7,264 bases of DNA, from positions 1 through 7,264 of the forward strand of contig JAFGGF010000001.1 in the NCBI GenBank assembly GCA_016930735.1, in the 5' to 3' direction. This DNA is from Prolixibacteraceae bacterium (lineage in GTDB: Bacteria > Bacteroidota > Bacteroidia > Bacteroidales > Prolixibacteraceae). The notes beneath the pieces are model-generated. The model saw nothing but the letters and a program-made list of their open reading frames with translations. It was not told the DNA's origin and did no database searches. Both the position numbers and the translations under genes were made by a program. Positions 6,701-7,264 of this stretch are shown piece by piece (position 1 is the stretch's first letter; each line of letters starts with the position of its first letter).

Positions 6701-7264
6701 TATAACCTAGGGCAGGGGAAAATCATTTATTATGCCAGGAATTCAGAAGAAGATGCACACGGATCATTTGAAAATTTCTTAATTGGAGGTTCAAACGAAG
6801 GAGGTGTAAATGATACCAATGGCCCGCAGGTCGATTTATATCTTGATAATGAATCTTTCCGTTCAGGAGATGAAACAAGCAAAAATCCTTTACTTCTGGC
6901 TTACGTTTCAGATGAAAACGGCATTAACACCGTCGGGACCGGAATCGGGCATGATATTACTGCAGTTATTGACGGAAACATGTCCAACGTAATAATCCTT
7001 AATGACTATTATGAAGCAGCTATAGATGATTATACAAGTGGTAAAATTGAATTTCCTATTTCCGGGCTTTCCGAAGGGAAACATACCTTGAAACTTAAAG
7101 TGTGGGATGTGGCAAACAATTCTACAGAAGTGGAAATTGAATTTGTGGTAACCGGAGATTTTATTATTCAAACAATCGGAAATTATCCGAATCCGGTTAC
7201 TGAATTCACATATTTCACTTTTGAGCATAACCAGCCCGATGCATCTTTTGATGGGATGGTTGAA
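3728..7264 (+). CDS. porU: type IX secretion system sortase PorU (C25 peptidase family), 3' end cut by the window
   Basis: PorU is the cell-surface sortase of the type IX secretion system. It removes the C-terminal signal of secreted cargo and links the cargo to anionic lipopolysaccharide, working with PorV, PorQ and PorZ. The reading frame is open for 1,179 codons to the window edge. Residues 1-18 or so form a Sec signal peptide (MKKFSIVIVIFLFAFTSG). A beta-rich N-terminal region includes NGFWVKVSTTKKGIHRVPY (162-180). The gingipain-like C25 domain runs from about Met525 to ADPALRL (880-886). The predicted catalytic pair is His760 in NYIGHAND and Cys794 in FVTATCEFSRYD, 34 residues apart, close to the spacing in gingipains. 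Ig-like segments follow, and at 1151-1158 GNYPNPVT opens a C-terminal domain of the type IX cargo class, whose last strands are missing here. ATG at 3728 is chosen because it gives a complete signal peptide. The gene diverges from gldJ across 197 nt. In related genomes porV often follows, but that lies beyond this window. Confidence 0.93.
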   Translation, partial: MKKFSIVIVIFLFAFTSGDVKVFFREINWEFNKTIGFDGTKTEFPLFFEGCDFDDSKLPVYLENIKIEKGSTQVVIENTIFKEFTDVSGKIDRDEIPEKLELSQNIVTSKEDKFLNFKIIPLIKKGDRIFILQNFTFKLVPQKSEIVIKSAKNFISESVLKNGFWVKVSTTKKGIHRVPYSKLQEWGFSSPGNVKVFGNGGFVLSENVDNEIKTDLEQVAVWKGKDGSGNDCLFFYSPGNTKWEWNPAAQSFDHKINIYSKSAFYYLSEDQGSDKNVSLLPEVVDAANITVQDFNEYTKYEQEKVNLINSGQQWYGERFINGISQAFDIACPGRVAGTAASIKINAAGRSSAASKLRVTVNDSQNEYIDFNAVNTGDLTSLYADQATESFETELAGEDMEIRLAYLASNSSSEAWLDYIVMQYKRKLAYISNELYFRDPESVGYGNIEQFEITNVSSGLKVFDVSELYDIYDVPVTLNGTLLSFKRPASNLREYVVFNPVSDFAIPEYVGEVPNQNLHGISVPEMIVISHPDYYSIASELADFHRNNDGMSVEVVKTTEVYNEFSSGMPDVSGIRNFIKMLYDKDRNTLKYVLLFGDGSYDNRNLKGSNHNFIPTYQSANSLSPTSSFVTDDFYVLMDQGETVKSGAVDLGIGRIPASTVYEAQVVLDKVKNYNSPEALGTWRNIVCFIADDQDGNTHMNDSETLANKVNSEHGAFVTSKIYFDAYPQETTPGGERYPEVTESINNQVREGVLILNYIGHANDRFMADEHVLDVSNISSWSNQGNLPIFVTATCEFSRYDSDETSAGEYVLLNPNGGGIGLFSTTRVVYAYSNFLLSRSFYNHVFNQDENGNHYRMGDIIRLAKNGTPGDTNKRNFSLLADPALRLSYPKYRIITSKINQQDATGTADTIKALNMITIEGYIADYFGNILDDFHGEISPVVYDKAFMLNTLGNGGETPFEFKVQNNIIYKGLASVTNGHFTFSFIVPKDIAYNLGQGKIIYYARNSEEDAHGSFENFLIGGSNEGGVNDTNGPQVDLYLDNESFRSGDETSKNPLLLAYVSDENGINTVGTGIGHDITAVIDGNMSNVIILNDYYEAAIDDYTSGKIEFPISGLSEGKHTLKLKVWDVANNSTEVEIEFVVTGDFIIQTIGNYPNPVTEFTYFTFEHNQPDASFDGMVE

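Noticed and set aside
1..7264. A mobile element, defence island, CRISPR array or other undescribed system.
   Set aside because: All four genes belong to recognised core families, and no transposase, integrase, terminal inverted repeats or repeat-spacer pattern was seen.

Overview
The window comes from the chromosome of a low-GC member of the Bacteroidota. The evidence is a type IX secretion/gliding locus (gldJ diverging from porU), AT-rich leaders without clear Shine-Dalgarno sequences, and promoter-like matches to the Bacteroidota pattern (TTTG/TTG, about 19-21 nt, TAnnTTTG). I cannot fix the order from one window. The presence of a GldJ-like lipoprotein suggests a gliding or formerly gliding lineage of Bacteroidia or Flavobacteriia.

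Layout, left to right. 1-122: AT-rich leader with a plausible promoter. 123-494 (+): cytosolic thioredoxin with an intact WCGPC site. 495-711: non-coding convergent gap with a weak terminator for the + strand. 712-2004 (-): MurF, the last cytoplasmic ligase of peptidoglycan precursor synthesis. 2010-2044 (-): strong intrinsic terminator between gldJ and murF. 2067-3530 (-): GldJ-like outer-membrane lipoprotein with a formylglycine-generating-enzyme-like fold that lacks the catalytic cysteines. 3531-3727: divergent control region with a perfect 8-bp hairpin in the porU leader. 3728-7264 (+, cut by the window edge): PorU, the type IX secretion C25-family sortase, with signal peptide, His-Cys dyad and the beginning of a C-terminal secretion-type domain.

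The two right-hand genes act together at the outer membrane. GldJ stabilises the gliding/type IX machinery from the periplasmic side. PorU on the cell surface cleaves the C-terminal signal from secreted cargo and attaches the cargo to surface lipopolysaccharide. MurF and thioredoxin are cytosolic housekeeping proteins. The gene order murF-gldJ-porU resembles, from memory, the arrangement in Flavobacterium, so this looks like a conserved core locus and not a mobile or defence island. I see no transposon, CRISPR array, tRNA or rRNA. I do not see a convincing undescribed system here. The most useful leads are regulatory: the leader hairpin of porU, and the terminator that sits against the murF start.
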